From positions 811,880 through 875,879 of the forward strand of contig NZ_AP028155.1 of assembly GCF_033096445.1 (NCBI RefSeq): a stretch of 64,000 bases of DNA, read 5' to 3'. The notes beneath the pieces were generated by a model, which worked only from the letters and a program-made list of their open reading frames with translations, had not been told where the DNA came from and searched no databases. Position 1 is the first letter of the stretch, and each line of letters begins with the position of its first letter. The position numbers were made by a program, and so were the translations under genes. Origin of the DNA: Butyricimonas faecihominis (GTDB taxonomy: Bacteria > Bacteroidota > Bacteroidia > Bacteroidales > Marinifilaceae). Shown piece by piece: positions 46,485 through 56,500 of the stretch.

Positions 46485-47388
46485 AACTCAATTGTGGATT
46501 AAGTAAACCTTTTTTCTTTAAAAACTCCACGGCAACTTCCCGTTCCGTGCGATGTTCCACGTCGACTTTGTAATTCATGTCGGCCATTTCCTGATCAGTC
46601 AGTATACCGTTCATCTTTTCCAGTATCCTTTCCAGTTCCGGGTGTTCCTTCAATGTTTCCTCTCGTACGATTGTTGCGCAATAGTAGGAAGGGAAGAAGT
46701 GCTTGTCATCTTTTAGAACCGTGAGATTCGCGTGGCTTAACTGCCCATCCGTCGTGAAAATGTTGATTACATCAATCTTGCCGGATTTCATGGCCTCGTA
46801 CTTCAATCCAATGTCCATATCCAAGTTTTTCTTGAATTTGAGGTTATAGTAGGCGCAGAGATCCGCGTACCCGTCATTAATTTCGTAAAAGTCATATTCC
46901 GCCCCGAAAGTGAATAAAGCGGGATAAAGGGCCAGATCGGAAAATGTTTTTAAGTTATATTTTTTTGCCATTTCATTACTTACAGCCAAGCTATAAGCAT
47001 TGTTAAAGCCGTAGGGGGCAACCCATTTCAGCCCGTATTCCCGGGAATATTCTTTTTGTAACTCGGAGAATAATTGGTCGAGTGGGAGTAGCGTGTCTTT
47101 TTTCAAGATCACCAACCAGCCTGTACCCGTGTATTCCGGGTAAAGGTCGAAATCTCCCTTGACCATGGCCGGATGAATGTTGCTCGTGCCACCACCCACG
47201 CCTTTCGTGATTTTCACGTGCAAATCGGAGTTTTCTTCAATGAGCAGGGCAAGCATCTCTCCGAGAATGAATTGTTCGCTCATCGGTTTGGTGGCAATAT
47301 GGATCGTGTCCTTTTTCGACTCGCATCCCGAAAGGAGTACGAGGCCAATGAATAGTGCAAGTAGTCCGTTTTTCATGTTTTTTTTCAT
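46474..47388 (-). CDS. Osmoprotectant (OpuC-type) ABC importer, substrate-binding lipoprotein
   Basis: A 304-residue lipoprotein (LLSGC, Cys22) of the OpuAC/OsmX fold, with the typical start IHIATKPMSEQFILGEM and LYPEYTGTGW in the ligand pocket. It should bind a quaternary amine such as glycine betaine, choline or carnitine in the periplasm. The gene overlaps the permease gene upstream by 4 bp (ATGA) and the ATPase gene downstream by 11 bp, so translation is coupled. Confidence 0.9.
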   Translation of the reverse strand: MKKNMKNGLLALFIGLVLLSGCESKKDTIHIATKPMSEQFILGEMLALLIEENSDLHVKITKGVGGGTSNIHPAMVKGDFDLYPEYTGTGWLVILKKDTLLPLDQLFSELQKEYSREYGLKWVAPYGFNNAYSLAVSNEMAKKYNLKTFSDLALYPALFTFGAEYDFYEINDGYADLCAYYNLKFKKNLDMDIGLKYEAMKSGKIDVINIFTTDGQLSHANLTVLKDDKHFFPSYYCATIVREETLKEHPELERILEKMNGILTDQEMADMNYKVDVEHRTEREVAVEFLKKKGLLNPQLSYGK

Positions 47389-48026
47389 AGTAATTTACGT
47401 TTTCTTTTAATATGCTTTTCGTAGCGTCCCACACCCCAATCTGCCAGCAAGGCTAGCAGGGCTATTAATAAACTCCCGGCAATCGTCATGGCCGAATTAT
47501 TGGTTGTGATTCCCCGGTAGATGGCTACTCCTAATCCCCCGGCACCGATAAATGCGGCGATACCCGTGAGGGCGATGGTCATCACGACCATGTTACGTAT
47601 TCCCGACAGGATAACAGGAAATGCCAGTGGAATCTGTATTTTATAGAGTATCTGGAAGGTCGTGCTGCCCATTCCCCGTGCCGCCTCGATAATCTCCTTG
47701 TCGATGCCAATAATTCCCGTGTAGGTATTATGGACCATCGGAAGCAGGGCGTAAATGCTCAAGGCGATGATGGCCGTGGTGTTACCGATTCCGGAAAAAG
47801 GAATCAAAAAACCGAACAGGGCAATTGACGGGATGGTGTAAATAAAGTTCGTGAGGCCCAACACGGTGGATGAACTTTTCCGGTACATACTAATCATGAT
47901 TCCTAGTCCCAATCCAACCATCGTGGCGATCACGATGGACATCAGTGATATTTGCAGGTGCTCCCACGTGAGGTCTAGGAAAAAGTGCCAACGTTCCACG
48001 TATAGAGTGTAAATCTCTTTTATCAT
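47385..48026 (-). CDS. Osmoprotectant (OpuC-type) ABC importer, permease
   Basis: A 213-residue integral membrane protein of the OpuCB type with about five to six helices. The conserved EAA-like loop is EAARGMGSTTFQILYKIQIP. A second half with GIAAFIGAGGLGVAIYRG is typical of the family. Only one permease gene is present, so the transporter probably uses a homodimer. It lies 18 bp after the porin-like gene in the same operon. Confidence 0.9.
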   Translation of the reverse strand: MIKEIYTLYVERWHFFLDLTWEHLQISLMSIVIATMVGLGLGIMISMYRKSSSTVLGLTNFIYTIPSIALFGFLIPFSGIGNTTAIIALSIYALLPMVHNTYTGIIGIDKEIIEAARGMGSTTFQILYKIQIPLAFPVILSGIRNMVVMTIALTGIAAFIGAGGLGVAIYRGITTNNSAMTIAGSLLIALLALLADWGVGRYEKHIKRKRKLL

Positions 48027-48044
48027 TTGTATTGCGTTTAAAAG

Positions 48045-49181
48045 TTAAAAATAATAACCCACGTTCACGTTAAAACGGGCGTGCCAAGAATCACTTTCGC
48101 CACCGGTACCGAAACCATTGAAATTAGGTCCCAGCCACCCGTGATTTTTACCTAGAGCGTAATCCACGTAAATACACACGGGGCCACCGTCCAGCATACA
48201 TCCCGTGACGTTTTGGAAACTATCTTTGTAATCGTTGTTCTGTTTGTCGAGCCAACCGAAGTCGTTGTACACTTGTATTTTCTTTAGAAATTTCCTGTTT
48301 ACCGGGATCGTGTACCCGGCTCCCAACATATACACGTTTGCCTTGGCGGCTACCAGATAGGGGGCCCCGTAAGCCGTCATCGAGATCAGCTCATCGTCAT
48401 CTCCCTCGCCATTTTTAGGGTTCATGGCATAAGTTGTCAATTGTGCTTTCAGGCTGACTCTTTTCGTGGTTAGTTCATAATGTAGGGCGAAAGCGTAATG
48501 TGTACCGTTCTTGCGGGTGTCGAGGTTGTAAAGTTGTCCGAACTCTGCCGATCCGCCTAATCGTTGCCGGGTAGATTCCCCGAATTTATAAAAGGCTTGT
48601 CCGTTGATTTGATTGATCTCTTTGTTCCGTCCGGCCACGTCGTAACCGTATCGATCATCGGAAGTCTCGTTATCTGACCCGAAAAGTAGTTCATCTGCAT
48701 TCTTGAAAAAAGCGAAAGTAAAATCCCACGTGTCACCTTGATATAAATACTTGATTCCCATGTCTGAATCGTCTTCTAGTCCGATGTAATAAGCGATTTG
48801 CAGGAAGAAATTGTGCGAGGCGATAGGTTGAATACCGAAAGGCACTCCCGTTAGTCCCAGTTGCATTTGACTTTTGTCGTTGAACTGGTAGCCGATCCAC
48901 CCGTATTTCAGCATGGGACCACCGAAATCTTTGCTGTAAAAGCGGTAGTCTGCGCTTAGAATGATATTTCGGTAGGAGCCTGACAATTTGAAGTATAACA
49001 CGTCGAAACCAAAATCTCCACCCCGGTCACGATGTCCGGGTTTCCAATCGCAGAAATTGTAATTAAAACGGAGCGCTCCCCCGAGTTTGAACTTCGGTAA
49101 CACCCGTTCTTGTGCCTGACTTATCACCATCAGTAACGTTAGGCATATTCCTAGAAACAGTCTTTTATATTTCATACCCAT
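48045..49181 (-). CDS. Porin-like outer-membrane protein of the osmoprotectant operon
   Basis: A 378-residue protein with a signal peptide (to about residue 23, ISQA) and amphipathic strands throughout, ending in NVNVGYYF with a terminal aromatic residue as in beta-barrels. It is first in the operon with the OpuC-type importer, so it may be the outer-membrane channel for the same substrate. The family was not identified with certainty; phosphate- or amide-selective porins (OprO/OprP type) have a similar layout. Confidence 0.7.
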   Translation of the reverse strand: MGMKYKRLFLGICLTLLMVISQAQERVLPKFKLGGALRFNYNFCDWKPGHRDRGGDFGFDVLYFKLSGSYRNIILSADYRFYSKDFGGPMLKYGWIGYQFNDKSQMQLGLTGVPFGIQPIASHNFFLQIAYYIGLEDDSDMGIKYLYQGDTWDFTFAFFKNADELLFGSDNETSDDRYGYDVAGRNKEINQINGQAFYKFGESTRQRLGGSAEFGQLYNLDTRKNGTHYAFALHYELTTKRVSLKAQLTTYAMNPKNGEGDDDELISMTAYGAPYLVAAKANVYMLGAGYTIPVNRKFLKKIQVYNDFGWLDKQNNDYKDSFQNVTGCMLDGGPVCIYVDYALGKNHGWLGPNFNGFGTGGESDSWHARFNVNVGYYF

Positions 49182-49340
49182 TTTTATCTTTCAAGGTATA
49201 ACGGGAATGTTAAAAAATAGTTTCCTTAAATTTATCGTTTGTTAGTAAAATCAACTTGAAAGTAACCAGACGGTGGAAAAGTAGAACCTTTTTAACTTCT
49301 TGGCGTTAAAGAAAAAAGAAACGAAATAAAAAATAATAAG

Positions 49341-50249
49341 ATGAACAAGAAATTTTTAAATTATACGGATTGGCAAGGAACTGCCGACACGCTGCACATG
49401 TATCTTCAGATGTTGGGAAAAGTGAAATTGATGCGTTGTCATCAACGTCCCGAGTGGGCACACGTGCGTCTTTACTTGACGGTGGAAGGGGTATCCACGG
49501 GGATTATACCCGGTGATAATTCTCCTTTCGAGATTCAGGCAAACTTCATGAAACATCTGGTCGTTTTCCGTAACGGGAACGGGAAAGTGGTTACGTTTAC
49601 TTTACAGGACGGGCTTTCCGTGATGGAATTCTACAAACAGTTCATGAAGGGACTGGAAGAGATCGGTTCCCCGACAGCGATCAATGTCCGTGCTCAGGAG
49701 TTCTACGATCCGATTGATTTTGACAAGGACACCAAACATCATCATTACGATAAGGAGGCCGTGAAACTTTGGCATCAAAATCATCTTTTTGCGTACGAGG
49801 CATTACGGGGTTTCCTTTCCGGTTTCCGGGGAAAAGTGGATGGGCCGGCTTACTATTTCGGTACGATGGACCTCACGGGAATCGTGTATAGCGGTGAATC
49901 GGCTCCGTTTGGCATGAATAAACCGATTTCAGATCATGCTTTTGATGAACGTTATTTCGAGTGCGGTTTCTGGCCGGGAGACGTGAATTATCCTCGTCCT
50001 GCTTTCTACGGGTTGCCTTATCCTTTCATAAGTGATATAAAAGGTAATGATCATTTGATCCGTCCCGCAATGGCAATATTCAAGCCCGAGAAGAAAGAGT
50101 TTTTTCTGACACTAGAAGATGCTCTGGCTTATGATGACCCGTTTGATGCCGTCCATCAATTCCTGCAATCTAGTTTTGATATTATGCAGAAAGTACGTCC
50201 GTGGCAGCATCTGAACTGGATTACGACGCCGTTAACTTATTCAAAATAG
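49341..50249 (+). CDS. DUF5996 family protein
   Basis: A 302-residue cytoplasmic protein with no signal or membrane segment. The pattern WQGTADTLHMYLQMLGKVKL near the start and the C-terminal YGLPYPFISDIKGND match DUF5996, a family of unknown function spread in many phyla. The protein is rich in His and aromatic residues in the middle (DKDTKHHHYDKEAV). Transcribed alone; its stop codon directly abuts that of the convergent DUF3795 gene. Confidence 0.82.
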   Translation: MNKKFLNYTDWQGTADTLHMYLQMLGKVKLMRCHQRPEWAHVRLYLTVEGVSTGIIPGDNSPFEIQANFMKHLVVFRNGNGKVVTFTLQDGLSVMEFYKQFMKGLEEIGSPTAINVRAQEFYDPIDFDKDTKHHHYDKEAVKLWHQNHLFAYEALRGFLSGFRGKVDGPAYYFGTMDLTGIVYSGESAPFGMNKPISDHAFDERYFECGFWPGDVNYPRPAFYGLPYPFISDIKGNDHLIRPAMAIFKPEKKEFFLTLEDALAYDDPFDAVHQFLQSSFDIMQKVRPWQHLNWITTPLTYSK

Positions 50250-50660
50250 TTATATCTTGGGGTGAAGAGGGTGAAGTTTCTCCCTCTTCTGTTGCTTGCA
50301 ATATATGCAACCCTCGTAATGTACCGTTTGTAACTTTCCACAACCGGGACATTGGAATTTCTCCTGTTGTTGCTGTAAAAAAGCGTTTTCCCCGTACTCT
50401 TTGATAAATTCTAAATTCTCGATCATGCTCATGTTGTAATGAGTACGGTAGCGCTCGTCTAGTTGACGGAGGCGCCGACAAGGATATTGGGAACACTCAA
50501 AACAATATAACTTTCTCTTGTCACATCTTGTGATAACGCAGTTGGTACTTCTTCTTCTACATCCCGGGCAATTCTTTTTCTTGTTTTGGAACGAGTGGCA
50601 TAATTCGCAGTTCATCCCACATGGTGCTAGCGTGGTTATCATGTTTATTTGCTCTTGCAT
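50250..50660 (-). CDS. DUF3795 cysteine-rich protein
   Basis: A 136-residue protein with about a dozen cysteines in clusters such as CGMNCELC, CPGCRRR, CFECSQYPC and CPGCGK, as in DUF3795 proteins. Several zinc- or Fe-S-type sites are likely. The role is unknown. The in-frame ATG at 50642 (MITTLAPCG) is an equally good start and would remove six residues. Confidence 0.85.
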   Translation of the reverse strand: MQEQINMITTLAPCGMNCELCHSFQNKKKNCPGCRRRSTNCVITRCDKRKLYCFECSQYPCRRLRQLDERYRTHYNMSMIENLEFIKEYGENAFLQQQQEKFQCPGCGKLQTVHYEGCIYCKQQKREKLHPLHPKI

Positions 50661-50742
50661 ATTGTTGTTATCTCTTCATGCGAATATATGAATAAAAATA
50701 GAATAAATGGATTTTAATAATAGAACAATATTTGTAAAACGA

Positions 50743-50774
50743 CTTGATTTTTATAATTATTTTTCATATATTTA
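50743..50774 (+). promoter_or_regulatory. Candidate promoter of the 100-residue membrane protein gene
   Basis: CTTG (50743-50746), 20 nt, TATATTTA (50767-50774); each element is one base off consensus. Confidence 0.35.
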
Positions 50775-50798
50775 TAGTACGATATTACTAACTAAATT

Positions 50799-51101
50799 AT
50801 GAACGTCATGGGAGGCGAAGGACACGTATTTGATATGATTCGACGCACGAAACAGAATCGAAAAATGCTTCAGGAGCGTCGTGACCGGATGAAAGATCTC
50901 GTTGAGAAAATGAACGAGAAACCTTTAACGGGGTATCCGAACAAGTTGGCGGAAGGGGAAATGGAACAAATCGAAAGAGACATAAAATCGAGAGAACATG
51001 ACGAAAAGGTGTATTACACCCGTTTCATGTTTGCTTTTCTGGGAATTTTGCTATTAGTTATGCTCGTGGCATGGGGAATGTGGAGAATGCTGGGAGCGTG
51101 A
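50799..51101 (+). CDS. Small membrane-anchored protein of unknown function (100 aa)
   Basis: A 100-residue protein. Residues 10-70 are highly charged and helical (MLQERRDRMKDLVEKMNEK), possibly coiled coil, followed by one membrane helix at about 76-96 (FMFAFLGILLLVMLVAWGMW). It is a tail-anchored type layout. ATG 50808 (MGGEGHVFDM) is another possible start. No family with known function is recognised. Confidence 0.7.
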   Translation: MNVMGGEGHVFDMIRRTKQNRKMLQERRDRMKDLVEKMNEKPLTGYPNKLAEGEMEQIERDIKSREHDEKVYYTRFMFAFLGILLLVMLVAWGMWRMLGA

Positions 51102-51153
51102 AAGTATTGGACGAGATACACTATAAAGCTTGTTACACTTGTGATTCGCTGGT

Positions 51154-51194
51154 AAGTGTTCGATAAGTGTTCGATAAGTATTCGACACGTGTCG
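51154..51194. repeat. Three 11-bp tandem repeats and a 12-bp palindrome
   Basis: AAGTGTTCGAT, AAGTGTTCGAT and AAGTATTCGAC at 51154, 51165 and 51176, overlapped by the perfect palindrome CGACACGTGTCG at 51183-51194. They lie in the gap between a small membrane protein and LpxA. Confidence 0.6.
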
Positions 51195-51280
51195 TCAATT
51201 TATTCCTGATTTATCCTTGATATTTACTCATGCTATCGACGAGAGAGTGCTGGGACACCGATGGCATAAGGGGTAAATGA

Positions 51281-51317
51281 ATTCAGGGCTGCTCAATGTG
51301 AATTGGCAGCCCCGAAT
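51281..51317. terminator. Hairpin between the small membrane protein and lpxA
   Basis: ATTCAGGGCTGC / GCAGCCCCGAAT, 12-bp arms with one mismatch and a 13-nt loop. It lies in the convergent gap; neither side has a strong T-tract. Confidence 0.5.
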
Positions 51318-51343
51318 CGTTATTTGCTAGAAAAGTGTTAGTG

Positions 51344-52123
51344 TCACATGGTTGTACCGATTAATCCTTTCGTGGATTGTTCTATGAAATCAAGGATACA
51401 TTGAATTTCCGGTCCGATAGTAATGGTCTCCTTGATTCTCAGTAGGGCGTTTTCAACGCTTGTCCCACATTGATACACTTGACGGTAGGCTTTGGCTATA
51501 TCGTCAATGATTTCTTCCGTGAGTTTTTGCTCTTTACGCAGAATGTAAGCGTTGATTCCGTAATAGGCAATTGGGTTATGGGCAGCGACAATGTAAGGGG
51601 GAACGTCCTTGTTGGCCCGGCACCCGTCTTTTACTAGGGCCCAAGTGCCGATGCGACACCCGTGTTTCACGATCACTCCACTACCCAGTATCACGTTGTC
51701 ATCGACAATGCAATTCCCCGCTGTCTTGGCTGCATTTCCCAGCACGCAGTTGTTGCCGAGATGGGTGTCGTGTGCCAGATGCACGCTTTCCAGCAGGAAG
51801 TTCCCATTGCCGACAATCGTGCAATCTGTTGTGTTAGTTCCCCGATTGATGATCACCTTCTCCCGGATCGTGTTGTTATTCCCGATTTTTAAAAGGGTAT
51901 CTTCTCCCTTAAACTTGAAATCTTGCGGAGTGGCCCCGATAATGGCTCCCTGATAGACCGTGTTGTTTGTACCCATGCGTGTACCGCTCAGAATGCTGGC
52001 ATACGGCATGATTGTGCAGTTATCCCCGATCTCGACGTTCTTGTCGATATAGGCGAAAGGATGGATAGTTACATCCTTTCCTATTTTTGCATCGGGATTA
52101 ACGTAAGCTAGTGGACTTATCAT
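51344..52123 (-). CDS. lpxA: UDP-N-acetylglucosamine O-acyltransferase LpxA
   Basis: A 259-residue left-handed beta-helix enzyme that adds the first acyl chain of lipid A. Hexapeptide repeats run from residue 1 to about 180 (IGKDVTIHPFAYIDKNVEIG and onward), and the catalytic histidine is H118 in LAHDTHLGNN. The C-terminal helical part has the usual length. It lies 19 bp after the efflux outer-membrane gene on the same strand, an unusual place, since lpxA normally sits with lpxD, lpxC or fabZ. It could be an extra copy. Confidence 0.88.
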   Translation of the reverse strand: MISPLAYVNPDAKIGKDVTIHPFAYIDKNVEIGDNCTIMPYASILSGTRMGTNNTVYQGAIIGATPQDFKFKGEDTLLKIGNNNTIREKVIINRGTNTTDCTIVGNGNFLLESVHLAHDTHLGNNCVLGNAAKTAGNCIVDDNVILGSGVIVKHGCRIGTWALVKDGCRANKDVPPYIVAAHNPIAYYGINAYILRKEQKLTEEIIDDIAKAYRQVYQCGTSVENALLRIKETITIGPEIQCILDFIEQSTKGLIGTTM

Positions 52124-52142
52124 GATAATTTGTATTTAAAGG

Positions 52143-53525
52143 TTATTCGGTTCGTCCACCACCTAGGGCATGATACAAGTTAACAACGGCTTGTATGCGT
52201 TGGAACTCGTCGGATATTCCGGAGAGTTGGGCGCTGAGCAAGGACTGTTGTGCCGTGAGCACTTCTAGGTAAGTGGATGTTCCTAAAGTTAGTAATTCTT
52301 GCGTGTATTCCACGGATTTTTCTAAAGAAAATATCTGCTTTTCACGTTGTTCTATTTTATCTTGTGCCGTTTGGTACTGCACCAACGCGTTGCTAACTTC
52401 ACTTCCTGCGTTTAATATTGCCTGTTCAAAACTAATCAAGGCCTCTTCTTGTTGTGCCTTGGCAACTCTTAAACGGGCCGTGAGGGCTCCCCGGTTGAAG
52501 ATCGGTTGTGTCAGTGATCCCACAGCAGAGGCAATCATCTTACCCGGGTTCGTGATGTATGACCCGGAGCTATTGGTCCAGCCGAGCGTTCCGCTGATTG
52601 ATATTTGCGGGTAGAATGCCGAACGGGCTTGGTTCGTATTGTAAAACGTGCTGGCTAATGCCATTTCGGCCGACTTCACGTCCGGACGGTTCGATAATAA
52701 TTGAACGGGTATACCGACATTTAACAGGGTAGGCAGGGATTGATCTTCCAGCTTACCTCGTTCGATACGCTGCGGGGCTTGTTTCAGCAATAGAGAAAGT
52801 GAATTTTCCGCTTCCCGGATGCTTTTTTTCAAGTCGGGAATAGAGGCGGCAATCATGTAGCTGTTAGCCTCGCTTTGCGCGATAGCGGCCTCGTTTACCA
52901 TCCCGGCCTCTTTCATCGCTTTCATGGTTTCCACGCTTTTTTGCCATAATACGGCTGTCTCTTCCGTGATGGCCAGTTGCTTGTCCAGCATGAGCAGCGT
53001 GTAATATGTGTTGGCAATCGTCGAAATGACTTGTGTCTGAACGGCTTGCTTGTACGCCTCGCTTTGTAGTAAGGTCGCTTTTGCTCCGCGTTTGGCATTC
53101 GTTAATTTGCCGAACAGGTCAAGTTCCCAACTGGAAACGACCGGGAGCGAGTAAATCTGCGTGGCGGCAGCTTTGTCAAAACTACTTACTGTTCCCTGAG
53201 GAGATAATCCTAGGGAAGGTAAGTATGCCAAGCGGGAGGACATTAATCCTGCCTCTGCCTCTTTCACTTTCAAGATAGCAGTTTGCAGGTCACTGTTTTG
53301 TTCCAGTCCCTGACGAATTAATTTCTGTAATTGGGGGTCCGTGAATACCTCTTCCCAGGGTAAATTACCCATGTTCGTGGTATCCGATACCAGTGTGTCA
53401 TTTACAGAAACCGGGTCCCGGTACAGGCCTTCCATATCCACGTCCGGGCGGTTGTATTTCTTGTAAATGTTACAGCTGCTTAACAGGGCACCCATGCATA
53501 TCGTGTATATAACAACTTGTTTCAT
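52143..53525 (-). CDS. RND efflux outer-membrane channel (NodT/OprM type)
   Basis: A 460-residue outer-membrane lipoprotein (LLSSC, Cys18) of the TolC/OprM class. Two repeats of the outer-membrane efflux domain are visible, with LPWEEVFTDPQLQKLIRQGL at the start and the typical NRPDVKSAEMAL and QARSAFYPQISISGTLGW in the middle. It is the third gene in the order adaptor, pump, channel and follows the pump gene by 6 bp. It completes the tripartite complex that exports drugs or other amphiphilic compounds. Confidence 0.92.
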   Translation of the reverse strand: MKQVVIYTICMGALLSSCNIYKKYNRPDVDMEGLYRDPVSVNDTLVSDTTNMGNLPWEEVFTDPQLQKLIRQGLEQNSDLQTAILKVKEAEAGLMSSRLAYLPSLGLSPQGTVSSFDKAAATQIYSLPVVSSWELDLFGKLTNAKRGAKATLLQSEAYKQAVQTQVISTIANTYYTLLMLDKQLAITEETAVLWQKSVETMKAMKEAGMVNEAAIAQSEANSYMIAASIPDLKKSIREAENSLSLLLKQAPQRIERGKLEDQSLPTLLNVGIPVQLLSNRPDVKSAEMALASTFYNTNQARSAFYPQISISGTLGWTNSSGSYITNPGKMIASAVGSLTQPIFNRGALTARLRVAKAQQEEALISFEQAILNAGSEVSNALVQYQTAQDKIEQREKQIFSLEKSVEYTQELLTLGTSTYLEVLTAQQSLLSAQLSGISDEFQRIQAVVNLYHALGGGRTE

Positions 53526-53531
53526 CTTTCT

Positions 53532-56500
53532 TTATTTTGTGTATTGTTCTATTTCAGATTCAAGTTCCGTGTTATCCGTGTCATGCCATTCGATCGGTTT
53601 AATCTTCTCTTGCAGGTATTGGAATGCAACGAACATGGCAGGTACCGTGAAAATCTGGCAAATCATACCGATTAACATACCACCAATTGCTCCGGAGCCC
53701 AACGTGCTGTTACCGTTTGCACCAACACCGCTAGCGAACATCATCGGTAGCAAACCGATTACCATGGCCAAAGAGGTCATCAAAATCGGACGGAGACGGG
53801 CGGAAGCACCCAATACGGCGGCAGAGACAATGCTCATTCCGGACTGACGTCTTTCAAGGGCGAACTCGGTGATCAGGATGGCATTTTTCGCCAATAGACC
53901 GATCAACATGATCAAGGCAATCTGCATGTAGATGTTGTTTTCAACACCCATGAACTGTGCAAATATGAAACTGCCCATTAACCCGAAGGGTACGGAAAGT
54001 ATAACAACCAATGGTAGAATATAGCTTTCGTACTGGGCGCTCAGTAACAGGTACACGAACACGAGACAGAGTACGAAGATTAACGCAGTTGTACTTCCGC
54101 TGGCACTTTGTTCCTCACGGGTCATACCGGAGAATTCATATCCGAAACCGGTGGGCAATGTTTCTGCTGCCACTTCCTCGATAGCTTTGATGGCTTGTCC
54201 GGAACTGTATCCGTCGGCAGGAGAACCGTTCACGCTAATGGCCGTGAACATGTTGAAACGTTTGATGTTATCCGGACCGTATACCTTGCGTAGCGTAACG
54301 AATTGGGTAATCGGTGCCATTTCATTTCCGTTTCTAACCATGATTTGGTTTAAGGTTTCCGGGTTGGCACGGAAATTGGCATCAGCCTGAATCATGACAC
54401 GGTACAATTTTCCGAAACGGTTAAAGTTAGAGGCGTATAGACCTCCGTAATATCCCTGCAATGCAGACAGTAACACGTTGGGGGATAGTCCGGCTTCTTT
54501 ACACTTGGCCACGTCAATGTCTACCATGTATTGCGGGTAATTCGGGTTAAATGAAGTTCGTGCCGCGGCGATTTCCGGACGTGCATTTAGTTTTTCCAAA
54601 AAGTTCTGGGTGATGTTGAAGAACTCGTTCAAATCACCGCCTGTTTTGTCTTGAAGGTTGAATTCGAATCCATTCGTCAAGCTATATCCCGGAATCATCG
54701 GTGGGGCGAACAATAGTACTCGTGCATCCTTGATCAATCCTTGGGTTTGCATGTATAATTGTCCGATCACGCTGTTTACATCTTGGCCTTTGCTTCGTTC
54801 ATCCCACGGTTTCAGACGGCAGATAAACGTACCGTAAGAACTACCTTGTCCGGCAATGAAGCTATACCCGGCAATTTCAGTCCGGTCGGAAACAGCTGGA
54901 TTGTTGGCGATTAGACTGTCCACCTGTGCCAAGGCGATTTGCGTGGTTTCCAATGATGTGGCAGGTGGGAGGTCAACGATCACGAAGAAGGTTCCCGTGT
55001 CTTCATTAGGTACCAATCCCGTCGGGGTTTTCTGCATCAGGAATACAAGGACCACCATGCTGGCAACTACTGTCACGAACGTGATTACCTTGTGGTTGAT
55101 GAAGAAATTGATCCCTTTCTTGTATTTGTTCAATGTCACGTCGTAGGCGGCATTGAAGGCGGCGTGGAACCGGTTAATGAGTCCTTTTTTCTTGTGATCC
55201 TCGCTCTTGTCGTGAGGTTTTAAGAAAATGGCACACAATGCGGGACTTAATGTCAAAGCGTTGATGGCGGACAAACCGATGGAAACTGCCATTGTCAAAC
55301 CGAACTGACGGTAGAATGTACCGGAAGTACCGGTGATGAAGCTCACGGGGATGAATACGGCCATCATCACGAGGGTGATGGACACGATCGCTCCGGAAAT
55401 TTCGCTCATGGCATCAATAGACGCTTTAAGCGGGGATTTATACCCTTGATCCAGTTTCGCGTGCACGGCCTCAACCACCACGATGGCATCATCGACCACG
55501 ATTGCGATAGCCAGCACGAGGGCGCAAAGTGTTAGCAAGTTCATGCTGAACCCGATCAGGTAAAGCACAAAGAACGTACCGATCAAAGCAACCGGAATCG
55601 CTATGGCGGGAATCAACGTGGACCGGAAGTCTTGCAGGAAGATAAATACAACGAGGAACACAAGGATAAATGCTTCGATCAAAGTTTTCAACACCTCGTG
55701 GATAGAGGCGTACAGGAAGTCATTGGCACTAAGTAATATACTGTATTCAACACCGGGAGGGAAGTCTTTGGAAACATCTTCCAACAATGCTTCGATGTCT
55801 TTGATGATTTGCGTGGCATTGGAACCCGCTGTCTGGAAGATCATACTGGTGACTCCGGGGTGACCGTTTGCGTTGTTCGAATAACCGTAGCTTAATCCGC
55901 CCAGTTCGATGCGGGCAACGTCTTTCAGCCGTAAAATTTCTCCGTCGGAAGTGGCCCGGATGATTATATCCTCGAATTCCTCTGTCGTCTGGAGACGTCC
56001 TTTGTATTTCATGATATACTGGAACGATTGATCGCCACTTTCCCCGAATTGTCCGGGAGCGGCCTCGATGTTTTGTTCTGCCAGTGCAGCCGTAATATCG
56101 GAAGGCATTAACTTGTATTGTGCCATCACGTCGGGTTTTAACCAGATACGCATGGAGTAGTCCGCTCCAAATGCCATCACGTCACCCACACCGGGAACAC
56201 GTTGGATTTGCGGAATCAAGTTAATCTTCATGTAGTTTTGAAGGAACGTCTGATCAAACCGGTCATCCGTGCTGTAAACGGTAAAACCTAGCAACATACT
56301 GGTTTGACGCTTGCTGGTGATTACTCCCACTTGGGTAACTTCGGCAGGCAGGAATCCTTGCGCTTTGGCCACGCGGTTTTGCACGTTTACCGCGGCCATG
56401 TCCGGGTCTGTTCCTTGTTTAAAATATACCTCGATGGAGGCGTCTCCCGTGTTGGTAGCGGTAGAAGTCATGTACATCATGTTTTCCACACCATTGATTT

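Noticed and set aside
50264-50289. Hairpin GAAGAGGG / CCCTCTTC as terminator of the DUF5996 gene
   Set aside because: It lies inside the coding end of the convergent DUF3795 gene and has no T-tract.
51154-51194. CRISPR-like array
   Set aside because: Units are only 11 bp with no spacers and there are no cas genes.
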